Source: Marinibacterium profundimaris (GTDB lineage: Bacteria > Pseudomonadota > Alphaproteobacteria > Rhodobacterales > Rhodobacteraceae). From it: a DNA stretch of 64,000 bases. Shown piece by piece: positions 30,637 to 39,500 of this stretch. A program made the position numbers and the translations under genes. Where the stretch lies: contig NZ_AQQR01000011.1 in the NCBI RefSeq assembly GCF_002210095.1, forward strand, positions 1-64,000. Direction: 5' to 3'. The notes under the pieces were generated by a model. That model saw only the letters and a program-made list of their open reading frames with translations, was not told the origin of the DNA and searched no databases. Within the stretch, counting starts at the first letter, position 1. Each line of letters starts with the position of its first letter.

Positions 30637-31626
30637 TCAGTAGCTCCGAAGCATCCGCGTGATCTCCGCCGGATCGGAGCTCAGCGTCAGCGCGAAGCTC
30701 AGCAGGATCCGCGCCTTCTGCGGGGTCAGGTTGTCCGCCGGCAGGATCCCGGCCTTCTGCAGGCCGGTCAGATCCGCAACCCGCCCCGCGGCGCGCGAGG
30801 ATTGAAGCACCACGACCCCGCTGCCCACCGCCGCGGCCAGCGCCGCGTGTTCCGCCGGCGGCGTCAGACCGGGCGCGAACCCGGCCGAGACGATGCCCTT
30901 CGCCCCCGCCGCCACGAAGGCGCGCACCGCCGTGCCGTCGGCCCCCGCATGCGCGTAAGAGATATCGACACGCGGCAGGATCTCCATCGCGGCAAGGTCG
31001 AATTCGGTCGCCACGGTGTGGGCGCGCACCGGGCGGCGATAGATCTCCACCCCGTGGGCATCGGCATGACCCAGCACGCCGAAATCGGGCGTCCGGAAGG
31101 TCTGCAGACGCCAGACCGACGTCTTGGTGACCTCGCGCGCGGCCTGGATCTCTTCGTTCAGCACGAGCAACACGCCCAGCCCCCGCGCCTCGGGCGCCAG
31201 CACCGTGCGGATCGCGGCCATCATGTTGGCCTCCGCATCGCCGGAAATCGCCGAGGCCGGCCGCTGCGCCCCGGTCAGCGCCACCGGCAGGTCCACCGTC
31301 AGGCCCAGGTTCAGCGCATAGGCCGTCTCCTCCATCGAGGCGGTGCCATGCAGGATCACGACGCCGGCCATGTCGGGGTCTTCGGCCAGCCGCGAGATTT
31401 CCGCGGCCAGGCGCGTCCAGTGGGCAAAACCCATCTCGGTGCTCAGCACCGGCGGGAAGTCCACCGGCACCACATCGGCCAGCTCCGACAGGCGCGGAAA
31501 CCGCTCCAGCATGCCCGCCGAATCAAGGATCCGCCCGTGCCGGCCGTAATCCTGCACATCGAACCCGTCCGCCCCGAGCGAAGAGATCGTGCCCCCCGTC
31601 CCGATCAGAGCCACCTTCTTTGCCAT
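30637..31626 (-). CDS. Asparaginase-like protein with an altered catalytic motif
   Basis: 329 residues of the type I/II asparaginase fold: 'ALIGTGGTISS' (T10/T13), 'VVILHGTASMEETAYAL', 'VALTGAQRP', 'REVTKTSVW' (K168). In true asparaginases the second motif reads HGTDT, whose Asp forms the Thr-Lys-Asp triad. Here it is HGTAS (T95-A96), so the catalytic Asp appears to be replaced by Ala. Enzymatic activity may be lost or changed. It ends a three-gene set with a RibB-like protein (11 bp upstream) and a flavin reductase, near the RutA-type gene. Annotation as plain asparaginase would be unsafe. Confidence 0.8.
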   Translation of the reverse strand: MAKKVALIGTGGTISSLGADGFDVQDYGRHGRILDSAGMLERFPRLSELADVVPVDFPPVLSTEMGFAHWTRLAAEISRLAEDPDMAGVVILHGTASMEETAYALNLGLTVDLPVALTGAQRPASAISGDAEANMMAAIRTVLAPEARGLGVLLVLNEEIQAAREVTKTSVWRLQTFRTPDFGVLGHADAHGVEIYRRPVRAHTVATEFDLAAMEILPRVDISYAHAGADGTAVRAFVAAGAKGIVSAGFAPGLTPPAEHAALAAAVGSGVVVLQSSRAAGRVADLTGLQKAGILPADNLTPQKARILLSFALTLSSDPAEITRMLRSY

Positions 31627-31637
31627 GTCCTTGGTCC

Positions 31638-32231
31638 TCAGCCCGCCAGTTCCGTCGCGTCCAATACCGCGATCCCGTGGGCCGCGGCCAGATCCAGCGC
31701 GACCGACCGGTCGGCACTGTTGCCGTCCGCATCAAGGATCGTGCTCAGAACCGCCACGGCGCCGCCATCGGCCAGCCGCAGCAGGCGCAGCGCCATGGCG
31801 GCAAGATCCGCCTCGTCGGCAAGCTGCGGAAAGACATGGCCGGGCGTCACGATGTCATCTGCCGTCCCGCTCTCGGCGGCCAGGATCGTGCGGGCCCGGT
31901 CGGCGGCCGAGATCCCGGTCGAGATCCCCCGCCGCGCCTCGATCGACTGGGTGTAAAGCGGTGCGTCCGGCCGCCCCTTGCGCGGCTGCAGCGTCAGGCC
32001 CAGCTCGGCCGCCCGCCGCAGGCTCAGCGCCAGCCCAACCAGGCCGCGCGCCTCGGTCGCCATGAAATTCACCCAGGCCGGGGTGACGGCGCGGGCGGCC
32101 ATCGTCAGGACCGCGTCCCCCTCTTCCCCGAGCAACAGAACCGGCCGCCCCCCGGCCATGGCGGCCACGGCCTCCATCAGGGCGGGGCTGGTGGCGGCGG
32201 CATCACCGACGGCAGGGGCTGCATGCATCAT
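31638..32231 (-). CDS. RibB-like protein (DHBP synthase fold), probably not canonical
   Basis: 197 residues. Matches 3,4-dihydroxy-2-butanone-4-phosphate synthase in 'LLGEEGDAVLTMAARAVTP', 'VNFMATEARGLVGLAL', 'RRGISTGISAADRARTI' and 'TPGHVFPQ'. But the 'RxGHTEA' block is missing: the text goes from 'GHVFPQ' straight to 'LADEADLAAMALRLLRLADG'. The late 'C-E-L' is 'S-T-I'. Both changes remove metal/substrate ligands of RibB. So it may bind a sugar phosphate or flavin-related ligand without making DHBP. It lies 3 bp after the flavin reductase, so they are co-expressed. Confidence 0.7.
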   Translation of the reverse strand: MMHAAPAVGDAAATSPALMEAVAAMAGGRPVLLLGEEGDAVLTMAARAVTPAWVNFMATEARGLVGLALSLRRAAELGLTLQPRKGRPDAPLYTQSIEARRGISTGISAADRARTILAAESGTADDIVTPGHVFPQLADEADLAAMALRLLRLADGGAVAVLSTILDADGNSADRSVALDLAAAHGIAVLDATELAG

Positions 32232-32234
32232 CGA

Positions 32235-32753
32235 TCAGGTCTCCAGCTCGTGGAACTTGCGGGCGTAATAAGCCAGACCGGGTCCGTCCGGATCGCCGGC
32301 AATCCCGTGGATCTCGCAGAACAGCACGTCGTGGCTGCCCACGCTGGCGCGCTCGGTGATGGTGCAGTCGAAGGAAACGACGGCATCGGCCAGGATCGGC
32401 GCCCCGGTCTGGCCGGCGGTCCACTCGGCGGCGTCGAACCGCTCGTCCATCGGGGTCTTGCCGCCGAACAGCATGGCGACATCCTTGTGCTTCGGCCCCA
32501 CGGTGTTGACGCAGAGCGCGGTATTGCCCGCAAAGGCCGCCATGGCCGAGCTCGACCGGTTGATGCAGACCAGCAGGGTCGGCGGTTCGGCGGTGACCGA
32601 GCAGACCGCCGAGGCGGTAAAGCCCGACCGGCCGGCGGGCCCGTCGGTGGTCACGATGTTCACCGCACCGGCAAGCCGGGCCATTCCGGCCTTGAAATCC
32701 TCCTGGCTGACATGGGGCGGCATGGGGATCTCGGTCTTGAGGGTTTCGGCCAT
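32235..32753 (-). CDS. Flavin reductase (RutF/HpaC type)
   Basis: 172 residues. The flavin-reductase-like split-barrel pattern is clear: 'ARLAGAVNIVTTDGPAGRSGFTASAVCSVTAEPPTLLVCINRSS', 'FAGNTALCVNTV' and 'SHDVLFCEIHGI'. It should reduce FMN with NAD(P)H and supply it to a two-component monooxygenase, most likely the RutA-type enzyme at 33,646, which is encoded divergently. First gene of the operon with the RibB-like and asparaginase-like proteins. Confidence 0.88.
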   Translation of the reverse strand: MAETLKTEIPMPPHVSQEDFKAGMARLAGAVNIVTTDGPAGRSGFTASAVCSVTAEPPTLLVCINRSSSAMAAFAGNTALCVNTVGPKHKDVAMLFGGKTPMDERFDAAEWTAGQTGAPILADAVVSFDCTITERASVGSHDVLFCEIHGIAGDPDGPGLAYYARKFHELET

Positions 32754-33627
32754 GGGTTCAGTTCCAGTCTCCGGTAAGCTTTACCGGTTTCCTATGTCAT
32801 GCATGCGGTGGCCGTCCACAAAAGCTCCCATCGGGGACGCCCCCCTGCCCTGCTGCCGGTTCCGTCTGCCCGGGAAGGCGGCATCCGCATCGCCGGGCCC
32901 GCCTGCAGCTTCGGATATCGCAATTCCCGACGCCTTAAACCGCCCGAATCCAACGATATCGGCCCGATAGGCGCCGTGACGGCCCTTCCCGAGGAAGACA
33001 GGGTACCGCGTTTCTGACCCCGAAAGCCACGCCCGTCCACCCGTCGAAAGCCAACCCGACGACGCGCGGGCGTGAAATTATTTCACCTCTCCCGCCGCGA
33101 TTTTCAGCGACCCCGCCCCTCCACCGACGCGGCCTGACCCGCTGTCACGGCGCCTGGTCAGGCGGTGCCGGACCGAGCTCTCAACGTGGAGATGAAGACA
33201 GGACCGGCCCTCTCACGCGGGCGATGTCGCACGACAAGGCGTGGCCGCCCCCACGGCAGGCCCGCCCGCCCGGCAGATCCCGCCTCGCCACTCTCTGGTC
33301 TGGCGCTTCCGTGCCAGCCCCCCGCGTCCGTGCCCCGTCTGCAAGTCCCGGACCATGCCGCAACGTCCCCGCAACCACCTCCTGGCCCCAGTCGTTGCAT
33401 GCGTACCCACCGCTGCCCGCCCTCCGTTTGCCTCTTTGCAAAAGGACAGCCGACCGCGCCGTCCCCAGGACCGGCCGCCGGGTGGCCGCCGATCTTGTCT
33501 GGACGGCGAAAAATTGGGCCGGCCGCCAGACTCAGCGCAATCTGTGGGCATGCGCCGTTTTTCAGGGCGCCGCAGCAGCAATTTCCTTGGGCGCGGCGCG
33601 ACTACGTTGTCATGATGCGCGCGAACA
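32754..33627. other. Long divergent intergenic region
   Basis: About 870 bp between the flavin reductase operon and the RutA-type gene. Frames present are GC-rich antisense-type frames without protein-like composition. An 8-bp inverted repeat GCCTGACC (33,132-33,139) / GGTCAGGC (33,156-33,163) could be an operator. I looked for an FMN-type riboswitch and saw none. It must hold both promoters, and may hide a small RNA. Confidence 0.45.
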
Positions 33628-33645
33628 ATGACAGGAGACACACGC

Positions 33646-34728
33646 ATGGACATGGGCGTTTTCATTCCGATCGGGAACAACGGCTGGCTGATTTCCAAGA
33701 CCTCGCCGCAATACATGCCCAGCTTCGAGCTGAACAAGCAGGTCGTGCAGAAGGCCGAGAAATACGGGCTGGAATTCGCGCTTTCCATGGTCAAGCTGCG
33801 CGGCTTCGGCGGCGAGACGGAATTCTGGGACCACAACCTGGAAAGCTTCACCCTGATGTCGGCGCTGGCCGCCGTGACGTCGAAGATCAAGCTCTTCGCC
33901 TCCACCGCCATCCTGACCCTGCCGCCCGCGATCGTGGCGCGCATGGCCTCCACCATCTCGGACGTGGCGCCGGGCCGCTTCGGCGTGAACATCGTGACCG
34001 GATGGGCGCCCAACGAATACACCCAGATGGGCGTCTGGCCCGGTGACGAATACTTTGGCCACCGCTACGACTATGCCTCGGAATACGTCCAGGTGATGAA
34101 GGACCTCTGGGCGGATGGCAAATCGGACTTCAAGGGCAAGTTCTTCGAGATGGACGACTGCCGCCTCAGCCCGCTGCCCCAGGGCAATGTCGAGATCGTC
34201 GCCGCCGGCCAGTCGGAAAAGGGCATGGCCTTCTCGTCCAACTACGCCGATTATTCCTTCGTGCTGGGCACCGGCGTCAACAAGCCGACCGATTTCGCCC
34301 CCGTTGCCGCCAAGCTCGCCGATGCCGCCGCCGAAACCGGGCGCGACGTGGGCGCCTATGTGCTCTTCATGATCATCGCCGACGAGACCGACGAAGCCGC
34401 CCAGGCCAAGTGGCTCAGCTATCGCGAAGGCGCCGACATGGAGGCGCTGTCCTACATGGGCGTGCAGGGCGCCGCCGACACCACCGCCGAGGACGGCTCG
34501 ACCGCCAAGGCGATCAACCTCCCCGAGGGCGCGGTGAACTTCAACATGGGCACGCTCGTCGGCTCCTACGAAAGCGTGGCGAAGATGCTCGACGAGGCCT
34601 CCGCCGTCCCGGGCGTGAAGGGGATCATGATGACCTTCGACGATTTCCTCATCGGGATCGAGGATTTCGGAACCAAGATCCAGCCGCTCATGTCCTCGCG
34701 CGCCGACGTCCAGATCGCGGCGGAATAA
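33646..34728 (+). CDS. rutA: RutA-type flavin-dependent monooxygenase
   Basis: 360 residues. Strong family text: '[22 protein letters not shown]', '[21 protein letters not shown]', 'SGDDYF'-like '[21 protein letters not shown]', '[11 protein letters not shown]' and '[20 protein letters not shown]'. RutA opens the uracil ring using FMN(H2) and O2, in the bacterial-luciferase-like fold. The ATG at 33,646 has AGGAGA 7 nt upstream; an ATG at 33,628 lies before that site. None of rutB-E or rutG is adjacent. The real substrate may thus be another amide or ring compound. Two flavin reductases lie on either side. Confidence 0.8.
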   Translation: MDMGVFIPIGNNGWLISKTSPQYMPSFELNKQVVQKAEKYGLEFALSMVKLRGFGGETEFWDHNLESFTLMSALAAVTSKIKLFASTAILTLPPAIVARMASTISDVAPGRFGVNIVTGWAPNEYTQMGVWPGDEYFGHRYDYASEYVQVMKDLWADGKSDFKGKFFEMDDCRLSPLPQGNVEIVAAGQSEKGMAFSSNYADYSFVLGTGVNKPTDFAPVAAKLADAAAETGRDVGAYVLFMIIADETDEAAQAKWLSYREGADMEALSYMGVQGAADTTAEDGSTAKAINLPEGAVNFNMGTLVGSYESVAKMLDEASAVPGVKGIMMTFDDFLIGIEDFGTKIQPLMSSRADVQIAAE

Positions 34729-34750
34729 CGCGCCCCACCCGCCACGGGCG

Positions 34751-34828
34751 CAAAATTTTTACCTGAAAAATTTTGGCCCCGGCCGCGTCATCGCGTGCCG
34801 GGGCCAATTTCATGCCCTGCATGAAATT
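34751..34828. terminator. Three stacked hairpins between convergent genes
   Basis: CAAAATTTTT-ACCTG-AAAAATTTTG (34,751-34,775), then a GC stem GGCCCCGGC...GCCGGGGCC (34,775-34,783 with 34,797-34,805) and AATTTCATG-CCCTG-CATGAAATT (34,806-34,828). Position between the ends of the RutA-type gene and a flavin reductase suggests bidirectional termination. The first and third belong to a palindrome family also found at 38.4, 46.9 and 49.4 kb. Confidence 0.7.
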
Positions 34829-34841
34829 TTGCCACAGCGGA

Positions 34842-35333
34842 TCATTCGCTCAGGAATTTCCCCCGGAAGAACACCAGCGGCTCGCCTTCGCCGGCAGCGC
34901 GCACGCCCGCCACGGTGCCGATGATGATCGAGGTGTTGCCGTGGTCGATCACCTTCTCCAGCTTGCAGTCGAAGACGCCCAGCGCCTCCTTCAGCACCGG
35001 CGCCCCGGTGGCCAGCGTCTCCCATTTGTCGGGGTCGAACACCTTCTCGCCCTTGCCGCCGAAGGCCCCGGCCAGCTCGGCATAGCCCTGCGGCAGGAAG
35101 TTCACCGCGAAATGCTCGTTCTCCAGCACGCCGGCCAGCGCCGAGGTCTTCTTGTCGATCGACACCAGCATCGTGGGCGGGTTCGCCGTCACATGCGCCG
35201 CCGACAGGCCCAGAAAGCCGTTCGGCCCCTCGGCGCTGTCGCAGGTCACCAGCGTCGCGCCAATGGGACGTTCGCCCAGGGTCCGCCAGAAGGCACCGAT
35301 ATCGACGGCCTCGCCGGTTGCTTCGAATGTCAT
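34842..35333 (-). CDS. Flavin reductase (second copy)
   Basis: 163 residues from the ATG at 35,333 (AAGGA upstream). Split-barrel flavin reductase: 'FWRTLGERPIGATLVTC', 'NGFLGLSAAHVTANPPTMLVSIDKKTS', 'FAVNFLPQGYAELAGAFGG' and 'NTSIIIGTVAGV'. It is convergent with the RutA-type gene and only distantly similar to the reductase at 32,235. Both could feed the same oxygenase, or one may serve another enzyme. Confidence 0.85.
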   Translation of the reverse strand: MTFEATGEAVDIGAFWRTLGERPIGATLVTCDSAEGPNGFLGLSAAHVTANPPTMLVSIDKKTSALAGVLENEHFAVNFLPQGYAELAGAFGGKGEKVFDPDKWETLATGAPVLKEALGVFDCKLEKVIDHGNTSIIIGTVAGVRAAGEGEPLVFFRGKFLSE

Positions 35334-35693
35334 GAGATATCCTTTCGTCTTCGCGTCGCGGTCCGGCCCTGCTTGCCGTCCCGCCGATCTGCGCGCAAGC
35401 TGCGCCAGCCGTGGGCCCAGCACAAGAGCCGGGCGCCGGATCGGCCGCCTCCGCCGCCCCCGATCCCGCGATCTGCCCAGCGCCGCGTCCCATCGGCGCC
35501 AAAACAGCCGGCACGCCTGCCGCCTGCGCCCATTACACGGGCAGGGACGCCCCCCCGACCGGCCCTTTGTGCCCGTGGGCTCAAAGCCAGGCCGCGCCCG
35601 TCCCAGGGCACTTGAACCGCGCGCAACCGACTGCCTAGTCATTGAAAGGGAAAGCCCGACCGTCCCACCCGAAGCCAAGACTGGACCTGATCC
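35334..35693. other. Divergent intergenic region, no gene seen
   Basis: About 360 bp between the second flavin reductase and the sulfatase, which point away from each other. It should carry both promoters; I see no gene and no clear boxes. Confidence 0.4.
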
Positions 35694-37028
35694 ATGCCCC
35701 AGGCGCCCGGAAAGAACGTCCTGCTGATCAGCCTCGATGACGCGGTCGCCTACTGGCATTACCGCACCGTCTTCGGACAAGAGATCCAGACCCCGAACCT
35801 GGACCGGATCTGCGCGCAATCTACCGCCTTCCAGTCGGCCTATTGCCAGGTGCCCGTCTGCAGCCCCTCGCGCGCCAGCTTCATGTCGGGCATCTCGCCG
35901 CATCATTCGGGCATCACCGGGCGGGACGCGCGTTACCTCGACCGCTTCGGGCCGGAAAACCTCTGGCCGCACCGGCTGAAATCCGGCGGGCTGTATTGCT
36001 CGACCGGGGGCAAGGTGGTCCTTGGCTACCGCGCCCTGCCCGAACGGATCCACAGGATCCTCTATTCCGACGCCCCCGAAACCTACGCGATCGCGCCGCG
36101 CCGCCGCAGGTTCAAGGACCGGATGCTGCCCGGCCACGTGGAATTCGGCGGCTTTCGCGGCGGGCTGGCCGCCGACACCGAGGCGGCCGAGCAGAAGCTC
36201 TATTGCAACACGGTCGCCGACCGCGCCATCGCCTTCCTCGACAACTACGACGGCGCGGCGCCTTTCTATCGCGGCGTCGGATTCCAAAGCCCGCATGGCC
36301 CCTGGACCACCCCCCGCCGGTTCAAGGAGATGTACGACCCGGGCGCCTTCCGCCAACCCGCGGCCTGGGCCGGCGGCTTCACCGAACCGGACGCGGCGGG
36401 CCGGATCAGCCCCGCCAATTTTCACAACTCCTCCCGATGGTTCTGGAAGCAAAGCCTGCGCAACTACATGTCATCGCTCAGCTATGCCGATGCCCAGATC
36501 GGCCGGGTCTGGGATGCGCTCAAGGCCTCGCGCTTTGCCGACAGCACGCTGGTGGTGATCGTGTCGGACCACGGGCTGCACCTGGGCGAACGCAACCGCT
36601 TTTCCAAGGGCGGGCTGTGGGAACAGGTGGCCAACGTGCCGCTCATCATCCACGATCCGGCAACGCCGGAGGCCCGCGTCGTGACCGACCCCGTGGGCCT
36701 GATCGACATCGGCAACACGGTGATGGATTACCTCGATCTGCCCGCCATCCCCGGCAGCCTGGGCCAGTCGCTGATGCCGCAGCTCTCCGGCACCCCCGCG
36801 CCCGATCGCGCGATCCCGACGGTCCATGGCGACAATGCCTCGATCCGCAAGGGACGCTATCGCTTCACGCGCTATGCCTGTGGCACGACCGAGATGTTCG
36901 ACCTGTCGACGGATTGGTGGCAGAAGACCGACCTCGGCCCCGGCCATGCCGCCTATGGCGACATGCAACAGGCCCATGCCGCCTGCTGCAGCGCCCATGG
37001 CCTTCCGCCCGCCGCCTCCGCCGCCTGA
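35694..37028 (+). CDS. Sulfatase (type I, formylglycine)
   Basis: 444 residues. The FGly signature C56-S-P-S-R60 is in 'VPVCSPSRASFMSG'. Metal-binding D15-D16 are in 'LLISLDDAV', and 'VVIVSDHGLHLGERNRFSKGG' is the second metal site. The Cys must be converted to formylglycine by a maturase encoded elsewhere. It has no signal peptide, so it is probably cytoplasmic, like choline- or iduronate-sulfatase relatives. It stands alone and ends before a palindromic repeat. Substrate unknown. Confidence 0.9.
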   Translation: MPQAPGKNVLLISLDDAVAYWHYRTVFGQEIQTPNLDRICAQSTAFQSAYCQVPVCSPSRASFMSGISPHHSGITGRDARYLDRFGPENLWPHRLKSGGLYCSTGGKVVLGYRALPERIHRILYSDAPETYAIAPRRRRFKDRMLPGHVEFGGFRGGLAADTEAAEQKLYCNTVADRAIAFLDNYDGAAPFYRGVGFQSPHGPWTTPRRFKEMYDPGAFRQPAAWAGGFTEPDAAGRISPANFHNSSRWFWKQSLRNYMSSLSYADAQIGRVWDALKASRFADSTLVVIVSDHGLHLGERNRFSKGGLWEQVANVPLIIHDPATPEARVVTDPVGLIDIGNTVMDYLDLPAIPGSLGQSLMPQLSGTPAPDRAIPTVHGDNASIRKGRYRFTRYACGTTEMFDLSTDWWQKTDLGPGHAAYGDMQQAHAACCSAHGLPPAASAA

Positions 37029-37100
37029 CCGGCCGCAGGGCGCGACCTTCCGGACCGGCCCAACAGGCCCACTGGCCCACAGGCGCAAAAGTTAAGGGGC

Positions 37101-37172
37101 GGTAAATCCGCCCCTGTAACCCATTGATATCATGTGGTGCGCCACGTGTCCCACGCGTGGGACACCCCGCGC
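37101..37172. repeat. Dispersed intergenic repeat with 20-bp palindrome, copy 1
   Basis: Contains CTGTAACCCATTG (37,114 on) and the perfect palindrome GTGTCCCACGCGTGGGACAC (37,146-37,165), ending 7 bp from the stop of ychF. The same elements in the same order occur at 53,538-53,606 after the aldo/keto reductase gene. Between two convergent genes (sulfatase, ychF). Confidence 0.8.
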
Positions 37173-38270
37173 TCAGGTATTGAACAGGAAGTGCAGGACG
37201 TCGCCGTCCTTGACCATGTAGCTCTTGCCCTCGGACCGCATCTTGCCGGCCTCCTTCGCGGGCTGCTCGCCGCCCAGCGTGACGAAATCGTCATAGGCGA
37301 TGGTCTCGGCCCGGATGAAGCCCTTCTCGAAATCGCCGTGGATCACGCCTGCCGCCTGCGGTGCCATGGTCCCCTGCGCGATCGTCCAGGCCCGCGCCTC
37401 CTTCGGCCCCACGGTAAAGTAGGTCTCCAGGTGCAGCAGCTCGTAGCCCGCCCGGATCAGGCGATCCAGCCCCGGCTCCTCCAGCCCCATCTCGCCCAGG
37501 AATTCCTCGGCCTCCTCGGGCTCCAGCTGGCTGATCTCTTCCTCGATCCGCGCCGAGATGATGACATGCGAATTGCCCTCCGCCGCCGCCATCTCCGCCA
37601 CTGCCGCCGAATGGGCGTTGCCCCCGGCCGCCTCTTCCTCGGAGACGTTGCAGACATAGAGCACCGGCTTGGTGGTCAGCAGCTGCAGCATGTTCCAGGC
37701 CTTGCGATCCTCGGCATCCACCTCGACCACGCGCGCGGGCCTGCCCTCTTCCAGCGCCGCCATCGCCGCCTTCATCAGGCGTTCCTGCTGGACAGCCTCC
37801 TTGTCGCCGCCCCGCACCTTGCGGACAATGCTCTGCATCCGCTTTTCCAGCGATTCCATGTCGGCGAGCATCAGCTCCATCTCGATGGTCTCGGCATCGG
37901 CCACCGGATCGACGCGACCTTCCACGTGGGTCACGTCGCCGTCTTCAAAGCACCGCAGGACGTGGGCGATCGCGTCCACCTCGCGGATGTTGGCCAGGAA
38001 CTGGTTGCCCAGCCCCTCGCCCTTCGACGCGCCCTTCACCAGGCCCGCGATATCCACGAAGGTCATCCGCGTGGGAATGATCTGCTTCGACTTGGCGATC
38101 TCGGCCAGCTTGTCCAGCCGCGAATCCGGCACCGCGACCTCGCCCACGTTGGGCTCGATCGTGCAGAAGGGGAAATTGGCCGCCTGCGCCGCCGCCGTCC
38201 GCGTCAGCGCGTTGAAAAGGGTGGACTTGCCCACATTCGGCAGTCCGACGATTCCCATCTTGAAGCCCAT
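37173..38270 (-). CDS. ychF: Ribosome-binding ATPase YchF (OLA1)
   Basis: 365 residues, the normal length. P-loop '[15 protein letters not shown]', switch region '[27 protein letters not shown]' and 'NVSEEEAAG' in place of the GTPase NKxD motif, which gives ATP preference. The C-terminal TGS domain ('[15 protein letters not shown]', '[17 protein letters not shown]') binds the ribosome. It acts in translation and stress responses in the cytoplasm. Classic partner of pth in many genomes; here pth lies 5 kb away. Confidence 0.97.
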   Translation of the reverse strand: MGFKMGIVGLPNVGKSTLFNALTRTAAAQAANFPFCTIEPNVGEVAVPDSRLDKLAEIAKSKQIIPTRMTFVDIAGLVKGASKGEGLGNQFLANIREVDAIAHVLRCFEDGDVTHVEGRVDPVADAETIEMELMLADMESLEKRMQSIVRKVRGGDKEAVQQERLMKAAMAALEEGRPARVVEVDAEDRKAWNMLQLLTTKPVLYVCNVSEEEAAGGNAHSAAVAEMAAAEGNSHVIISARIEEEISQLEPEEAEEFLGEMGLEEPGLDRLIRAGYELLHLETYFTVGPKEARAWTIAQGTMAPQAAGVIHGDFEKGFIRAETIAYDDFVTLGGEQPAKEAGKMRSEGKSYMVKDGDVLHFLFNT

Positions 38271-38409
38271 GGCACCTGCTCCGTCCGTTTCGGGGCCTTC
38301 TAGGGCCTTGCCCCGCCCGCTGCAATGGCGGGGATGACCTTCGCCCCCGCGCGCCCCACTTCACTCCCCCTCGCGCCCCGCTCCATCGGCCTCTCCCCCG
38401 GCGCGCCCG

Positions 38410-38431
38410 ACAAAATTCGGACGAATTTTGT
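38410..38431. repeat. A/T-rich palindrome between divergent genes
   Basis: ACAAAATTCG-GA-CGAATTTTGT: 10-bp perfect arms with a 2-nt loop, in the region between ychF and trpA, which point away from each other. A simple terminator role is therefore unlikely. It belongs to the palindrome family at 34.8, 46.9 and 49.4 kb. Confidence 0.75.
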
Positions 38432-38552
38432 AGCCCCCCGTCCCGCGTTTCGCCCTAACCCGCCAATTTTCCGCCCCCCGCCCCTGCCCGGAGCGCTTGA
38501 TTTCCCCGCTCCCATTCGGCAGGACTGGCGGGCCTTTGGAGAGGGACCCGGA

Positions 38553-39344
38553 ATGACCCGCATCGACGCCAAGTTCGCCACGCTCAGGGAAAGCGGCAAG
38601 AAAGCCTTCGTGGCCTACGTGATGGCCGGCGACCCCGATTACGAGACCTCGCTCGAGATCGTCAAAGGCCTTCCCGGCGCCGGCGTCGACGTGATCGAGC
38701 TGGGTCTGCCCTTCACCGATCCCATGGCCGACGGCCCCACGATCCAGGCCGCCGGCCAGCGCGCGCTCGAATCCGGCATGACGCTGCAGAAGACGCTCGA
38801 CCTCGCCACCGCCTTCCGCGAGACCGACGACACGACGCCGATCGTCATGATGGGCTATTACAACCCGATCTATTCGCGCGGCGTGGACCGTTTCCTCGAG
38901 GATGCGAAGGCCGCCGGCATCGACGGGCTCATCGTCGTCGATCTTCCGCCCGAAGAGGATGACGAGCTTTGCATCCCCGCCCAGAAGGCCGGACTGAACT
39001 TCATCCGCCTCGCCACGCCGACCACGGATGACAAGCGCCTGCCCCGCGTGCTGCAGAACACGTCGGGCTTCGTTTACTACGTGTCCATTACCGGCATCAC
39101 CGGCGCCGCCGAGGCGCAGGCCGACGATGTCGCGCCCGATGTCGCCCGCATCAAGGGCTCGACCGACCTGCCGGTCATCGTGGGCTTCGGCATCAAGACC
39201 CCGGCCACCGCCGCCTCCATAGCCGGTATCGCGGATGGCGCCGTCGTTGGCTCGGCCATCGTCGGCAAGATCGGCGCGGGCGAGCCGGTGGCCGACGTGC
39301 TGGACTTTGTCCGCACCCTGGCCGAGGGCACCCATTCGGTCTGA
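38553..39344 (+). CDS. trpA: Tryptophan synthase alpha chain
   Basis: 263 residues. Catalytic E49 ('[18 protein letters not shown]') and D60 are in place. Typical blocks: '[16 protein letters not shown]', '[10 protein letters not shown]', '[14 protein letters not shown]', '[10 protein letters not shown]'. It cleaves indole-3-glycerol phosphate to indole for TrpB. ATG 38,553 gives the family start 'MTRIDAKF'. It is not next to trpB or trpF, which lie 9-11 kb downstream; such splitting is common in Alphaproteobacteria. No attenuator or leader peptide is seen upstream. Confidence 0.97.
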   Translation: MTRIDAKFATLRESGKKAFVAYVMAGDPDYETSLEIVKGLPGAGVDVIELGLPFTDPMADGPTIQAAGQRALESGMTLQKTLDLATAFRETDDTTPIVMMGYYNPIYSRGVDRFLEDAKAAGIDGLIVVDLPPEEDDELCIPAQKAGLNFIRLATPTTDDKRLPRVLQNTSGFVYYVSITGITGAAEAQADDVAPDVARIKGSTDLPVIVGFGIKTPATAASIAGIADGAVVGSAIVGKIGAGEPVADVLDFVRTLAEGTHSV

Positions 39345-39463
39345 TACCGCAGACATCGTCACATCCGGGCCGGCCGCATCTGCGTGCCGGCTCTTTTGCA
39401 TTCACCCCTTCGCCTTCCCCCTTGCCCGCCCCGCTGGTCTGCGTTGCAAGCCCTTACAGGAAT

Positions 39464-39482
39464 TGGTAAGCAAATCTTACCA
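39464..39482. promoter_or_regulatory. Operator-like inverted repeat before lldD
   Basis: TGGTAAG-CAAAT-CTTACCA, perfect 7-bp arms, 18 bp before the ATG at 39,501. FadR/GntR-type regulators such as LldR bind sites of the form TGGT...ACCA. The site also overlaps the space expected for the -10 box or ribosome-binding site, which would suit repression. Confidence 0.6.
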
Positions 39483-39500
39483 CCTCCTGAGGATCCTTCC

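Noticed and set aside
30574-32777. Long + strand frames over the asparaginase-, RibB- and reductase-like genes
   Set aside because: Antisense shadows; composition dominated by Arg, Gly, His, Pro, with no motif.
32754-33627. FMN riboswitch upstream of the flavin-linked genes
   Set aside because: I found none of the conserved RFN blocks on either strand.
30637-35333. A canonical rut (uracil degradation) operon
   Set aside because: Only rutA- and rutF-type genes are present; rutB, C, D, E, G and the RutR gene are not, and two unrelated degenerate enzymes are.
38271-38552. Trp attenuator upstream of trpA
   Set aside because: No short ORF with Trp codons and no alternative hairpins next to a T-run.
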